Shown one piece after another: positions 6,555 through 9,567 of a stretch of 9,567 nucleotides of DNA. The stretch lies in assembly GCA_002351705.1 (NCBI GenBank), contig DEHC01000075.1, positions 1 through 9,567 on the forward strand. The letters are read 5' to 3'. This DNA is from Gammaproteobacteria bacterium UBA2810 (GTDB lineage: Bacteria; Pseudomonadota; Gammaproteobacteria; Enterobacterales; Succinivibrionaceae). The translations under genes were made by a program, and so were the position numbers. Every line of letters begins with the position of its first letter. Positions within the stretch are counted from its first letter, which is position 1. The notes below the pieces were generated by a model, which was not told where the DNA came from, did no database searches, and was given only the letters and a program-made list of their open reading frames with translations.

Positions 6555-9500
6555 GTTTCGCTGCCTCTCCGCTGAATTTACTGTCAAGATCCTCAATAAG
6601 CTCCCTGCTGAGCTTCAGGAAGCGCACTCCGGGGCTGCCTTCCTCACCGCTGCCTTCTCCTTTCATTCCGCGGAGGAAAAGGTAGATGATCCCGCCGATA
6701 TGGGTGCTGTAGTCATAGCCTTTTATCCTGTTCTTAAGGAAGCGGTGCAGGGCAAGCGTGTAGCTGATGAACTGCACGTCATAGCGGCTTTTGATGATCT
6801 CGTCATCGAGGTGCTTCCGGTCATAGGACTCGAGGAAGTTTGACTTGTAGTCGACCACGTAGTACTTCCCCTTATGCTCCATGAGGAGGTCTATCTCACC
6901 GGTCCACATGCCGCGGAGCGCTGTATCTTTCTCATCCATGTCGATGGTGTTGAACCTTTTGACAAAATCATCATCTGTCCTCTGCCGCTCGGCCTTCACC
7001 GCGCTGTTGTAGTCCGCAGTGCTGAAGTCTGCCGGCATGACGAACTTGAGCTCGGAGAGCCGGTGCTCACCGGTAATGTCCGAGAGGCTGGCGCCATTGG
7101 GCAGGGGCGTCGTCACAACGTTCCTGAGCCATGACTCGATGGCGCTGATGCCGCTTGAGGTGTTCCATTTCATCTCGGCAGACTCGTCACCGAGTGACTT
7201 CCTCATGAGCTGCTCCCGGATGATCCTCCGGCATTTCTCCGCTGCCGCGCCGTTGCTCCCTGACGCGGCCATTTCAGGAAAGTCGATGAGCTCAAGCACC
7301 TTGTGGAGGAAAAGTCCCGGGAAAGTGCCTCTGGGGAAGCTTTCGGGGGAGAGGAACGGCTTTATGGCAGCGGCCTCCTCTTCTTCCGCTGCACCGTCAG
7401 CTTCAGAAGGCTCATCCCTCTCCGCCTGTTCGATGCCGTGCCCGCCGCGGCTGTTGTGGGTAACCGAGGAGAAGGAGAGCCTGTGCCAGCTCCGGTCGAT
7501 GCTTCCGGTGAACTTCTGGGCGGAAGGAGCGCCGGCGCCGGCTGCATCATCCTGATCTCCGTTGCCGTCGCTTTCCTGTTCCTGCTGCGTCTCTGCTTCT
7601 GTCCCAGTCACGGAGTCCTCGTCCTCATCGAAGCTTTCCAGGTCAAAGAGGCATTCAGGGAGCTGTGACTCCTTATTCATCTCCTGATCGCGCTTTGCCT
7701 TATCCGGCTTCATCCCGGCAAGGTCATCAGCTGAGGCAATGCCGGCGCTCTGCAGGAGGACTGACCAGGGCGACTCAGCCTGTGTCTCATACCTCGCGGC
7801 AAAGATCCAGTTGAGGTATTTAGCCCTGGTAAGGGCAACATAGAGCTTCCTGATTTCCTCGGCAGTCTCCTCCTCCTTCGCCTTCTCCTCTGTTTCATGA
7901 TCGCTCATGGTGCTGTAGCTTCCAGGAAGCTTGGTGTGTTTCTCCCCTCCGGTGTGGCTGGTATGGAACCTGGTCTCTTCAGGGACAAGCTTCCGCAGCT
8001 CGGCTGATACGAAAGGGAGCAGCACGATGGGGAATTCCTGACCCTTCGCGATATGTATGGTGAGGATTTTTATCACGTTGCTCTGGGCTGAGTCGAGGCG
8101 CAGGCGCTGGCTGTCAGAGGAGCGCTCCGCAAGATCCCCCATCAGATCGCGCAGACGGTCGATTTTCTCATCAACGGAGTCCAGTCCCTCGAACTCGTCG
8201 TTCAGAAGCTCGGCTAGCTGCAGGAAATTCACGATGGTCCTCTCTCTTTTCCTGTCGGGACTTCCGTCTGATTTGATGATGGAGTCAAGCAGTGAGCCGT
8301 CAGGGCTGAACACTCCTTTCTCGGTGATGAACCTGGTGGCGGCCTTCATGATCCCGCCCTGGCTGTCGAGGTCCCTGCGGCATTTTTTGAGGAGGTCCGT
8401 GAGATTGATGATCCGTCCTTCGTCCTGCAGGATTGCCATGGTCCCTTCAAGAGTGAGTCCGGAGATTTTCTCCGCGGCAATCGAGCGGAGCGTCCTGAAG
8501 TCGGAGGGATTTTTAAGAGCGCTGAGGAAGAACAGCATGCTCTGTGCCTCGGGCTCGCTGTATACGGAGCTCCGGTCGGAGTAGTAGACGCCCCTGAGCC
8601 CGGCATCAGCGAGTGACCTGATTACCGCCTCGGCCTGGTACTGCGTGCTGACGAGCACCGCTATGTCCTCAGGCCTTACCTCCCTGCCGGAGAGCAGGTA
8701 CTGCTCATCCGCGCCGTTTTTCCCGTGTCTGAAGAGTAGCCTCCTCACCTCGGCTGCGGCGGCTTTCGCGGCCTTTTCGAGAAAAACAGTTTTCCGGGAC
8801 TTCTCTGGAATGCCAGAGCTCATGATCTCAAAGGGCGGCGCCGTCCTTGTTTCCGAAGGAGTGCTGATCATGAGCTCCGATTCCTTCAGGCTTTTGATCT
8901 CGTCGTAGCTGATCCCCTCGCCAAGTGGGGTGCTGCCAGTCTTGTCTTTGAAGAGCAGGTTTACTGCCTCAATGACATCAGCGCTCGAGCGGTAGTTCCT
9001 CTGCAGGCTGTAATGGCAGCCTCCCTGTCCGGCAATGTCCCTTCCTAGGCTGTTGTAGGTGTAGACATCGGCGCCGCGGAAGGAATAGATTGACTGCTTG
9101 GGATCGCCTACGATGAAGATCCTGGCATGCTCCTCGGCTGCCTGCCCGGAGAGGTAGATTTTCCGGAAAATCTCAGACTGGACCGAGTCCGTGTCCTGTG
9201 ACTCGTCGATCATGGCGACAGGGAGGAGAGAGCGGATCCTCGCGGCAAGCTCCTCGCCATGCTCCCTGTCCATGAGCGCATCCCTGAGATCCGTCAGGAG
9301 GTCGTTGGTGGTAAGTGAGCTCAGGGTCTTCAGCTTCTTCTGGAACTTTTCCCGAAGCGCGCGGACAAATGACATTCGGAGCTCATTCTTTTTCCGGGCA
9401 GCGCGGCACGACGCGTCTGCAAGCGCAGGATTCTGGCTGAGATCAAGCACCTCCTGCTGCCAGTCCTTCAGCTCCCCGGGCTCCTCGCCTTTCTCCTCTG

Positions 9501-9567
9501 CATCGCTCCGGGCCTTCGTTATTTCATCAGCAAGGGAGAAGACGGTCTCCCTCAGCTCAGAGACGGA
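6547..9567 (-). CDS. recB: RecBCD enzyme subunit RecB (3'-5' helicase/nuclease), N-terminus outside window
   Basis: The last 1006 residues of RecB are visible. The frame is open to the right edge, and the first candidate start (GTG at 9450) is internal. E. coli RecB is about 1180 aa, so roughly the first 250-300 residues, with Walker A, are missing. In visible numbering: Walker B DESQDTD at 121-127; GDPKQSIYSFRGAD at 154-167; RNYRS at 190-194; TIHIAKGQE at 503-511; LYVALTRAK at 575-583. An acidic linker lies at about 643-679. The C-terminal nuclease domain has H755 (LHKVLE), E839 (SELKF), D893 (GEIDLL), D906 and K908 (VVDYKSN) and Q932, so the metal-dependent nuclease looks intact. RecB unwinds 3'-5', cuts DNA and, in E. 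coli, loads RecA after Chi recognition by RecC. Motif V reads TIHIAKGQE where E. coli has TIHKSKGLE. The stop TAG at 6547-6549 lies inside recD. Confidence 0.97.
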   Translation of the reverse strand, partial: SVSELRETVFSLADEITKARSDAEEKGEEPGELKDWQQEVLDLSQNPALADASCRAARKKNELRMSFVRALREKFQKKLKTLSSLTTNDLLTDLRDALMDREHGEELAARIRSLLPVAMIDESQDTDSVQSEIFRKIYLSGQAAEEHARIFIVGDPKQSIYSFRGADVYTYNSLGRDIAGQGGCHYSLQRNYRSSADVIEAVNLLFKDKTGSTPLGEGISYDEIKSLKESELMISTPSETRTAPPFEIMSSGIPEKSRKTVFLEKAAKAAAAEVRRLLFRHGKNGADEQYLLSGREVRPEDIAVLVSTQYQAEAVIRSLADAGLRGVYYSDRSSVYSEPEAQSMLFFLSALKNPSDFRTLRSIAAEKISGLTLEGTMAILQDEGRIINLTDLLKKCRRDLDSQGGIMKAATRFITEKGVFSPDGSLLDSIIKSDGSPDRKRERTIVNFLQLAELLNDEFEGLDSVDEKIDRLRDLMGDLAERSSDSQRLRLDSAQSNVIKILTIHIAKGQEFPIVLLPFVSAELRKLVPEETRFHTSHTGGEKHTKLPGSYSTMSDHETEEKAKEEETAEEIRKLYVALTRAKYLNWIFAARYETQAESPWSVLLQSAGIASADDLAGMKPDKAKRDQEMNKESQLPECLFDLESFDEDEDSVTGTEAETQQEQESDGNGDQDDAAGAGAPSAQKFTGSIDRSWHRLSFSSVTHNSRGGHGIEQAERDEPSEADGAAEEEEAAAIKPFLSPESFPRGTFPGLFLHKVLELIDFPEMAASGSNGAAAEKCRRIIREQLMRKSLGDESAEMKWNTSSGISAIESWLRNVVTTPLPNGASLSDITGEHRLSELKFVMPADFSTADYNSAVKAERQRTDDDFVKRFNTIDMDEKDTALRGMWTGEIDLLMEHKGKYYVVDYKSNFLESYDRKHLDDEIIKSRYDVQFISYTLALHRFLKNRIKGYDYSTHIGGIIYLFLRGMKGEGSGEEGSPGVRFLKLSRELIEDLDSKFSGEAAKHE
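6564..6570 (-). promoter_or_regulatory. Ribosome-binding site of recD, inside the 3' end of recB
   Basis: On the minus strand ggagagg lies 9 nt before the ATG at 6554. It fixes the recD start and means that ribosomes finishing recB at 6547 pass over the recD initiation region. This is the expected arrangement for coupled translation of subunits of one enzyme. Confidence 0.6.
7531..7641 (-). other. Low-complexity acidic linker in RecB between helicase and nuclease domains
   Basis: This stretch encodes about 37 residues dominated by Asp, Glu, Gln, Gly and Ala (FDEDEDS, QQEQESDGNGDQDD, AAGAGA). It lies after the helicase core and before the SFSS and LHKVLE segments that open the RecB C-terminal domain. 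A second acidic/alanine run (AAEEEEAAA) follows about 45 residues later. RecB has a tether at this point that lets the nuclease domain move. Here it appears longer and more acidic than the E. coli tether; that is my recollection and not measured. Confidence 0.6.

Noticed and set aside
1..9567. Search for CRISPR arrays, tRNA or rRNA genes and insertion sequences
   Set aside because: I saw no regularly spaced direct repeats, cloverleaf-like segments, rRNA sequence, transposase motifs or terminal inverted repeats with target duplications.

Overview
The window reads as chromosomal DNA of a Gram-negative bacterium, most likely a gammaproteobacterium. The main reason is a recB-recD pair whose motifs follow the classical E. 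coli-type RecBCD enzyme rather than AddAB or RecD2. A gut-associated lineage such as Succinivibrionaceae would fit the PF09820-type ATPase and the base composition, but that is only a guess. The left ~0.7 kb is visibly AT-richer than the rest. The ATPase gene is intermediate, and the HAD and recBD genes are GC-rich with heavy use of GC-ending codons. This gradient suggests that the left end is accessory DNA beside a core block.

Layout. (i) Bases 1-503, + strand: the last 58 codons of a gene with a histidine-rich tail. It overlaps by ATGA a small acidic protein of 109 aa. The arrangement looks like the C-terminal tip of a polymorphic toxin followed by its immunity protein, but neither family was recognised with certainty. 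(ii) Bases 504-714: a gap holding a short HGGS-containing reading frame, possibly a displaced toxin-tip remnant. (iii) Bases 715-2331, + strand: a complete 538-aa PF09820 AAA-ATPase-like protein with a C-terminal PD-(D/E)XK nuclease domain. (iv) Bases 2332-2461: a leader with an intrinsic-terminator hairpin and an overlapping competing hairpin. (v) Bases 2462-3799, + strand: a 445-aa protein made of two complete HAD phosphatase domains in tandem. (vi) Bases 3778-3850: two strong hairpins between convergent transcription units. (vii) Bases 3870-6554, - strand: recD, unusually long at 894 aa because its N-terminal domain seems to be present twice. (viii) Bases 6547-9567, - strand: recB, overlapping recD by 8 nt and cut by the right edge of the window, so its Walker A region lies outside.

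How the genes work together: RecB (3'-5' helicase plus nuclease) and RecD (5'-3' helicase) are subunits of one enzyme with RecC, which processes double-strand DNA ends for recombination and degrades foreign linear DNA. The overlap suggests translational coupling. recC is expected beyond the right edge but is not visible. The toxin/immunity candidate, the ATPase-nuclease and the HAD protein are on the opposite strand, and nothing in the sequence ties them functionally to recBD. The observations most worth following are the duplicated RecD N-terminal domain, the double HAD protein, and the toxin/immunity tip with a possible orphan fragment behind it.
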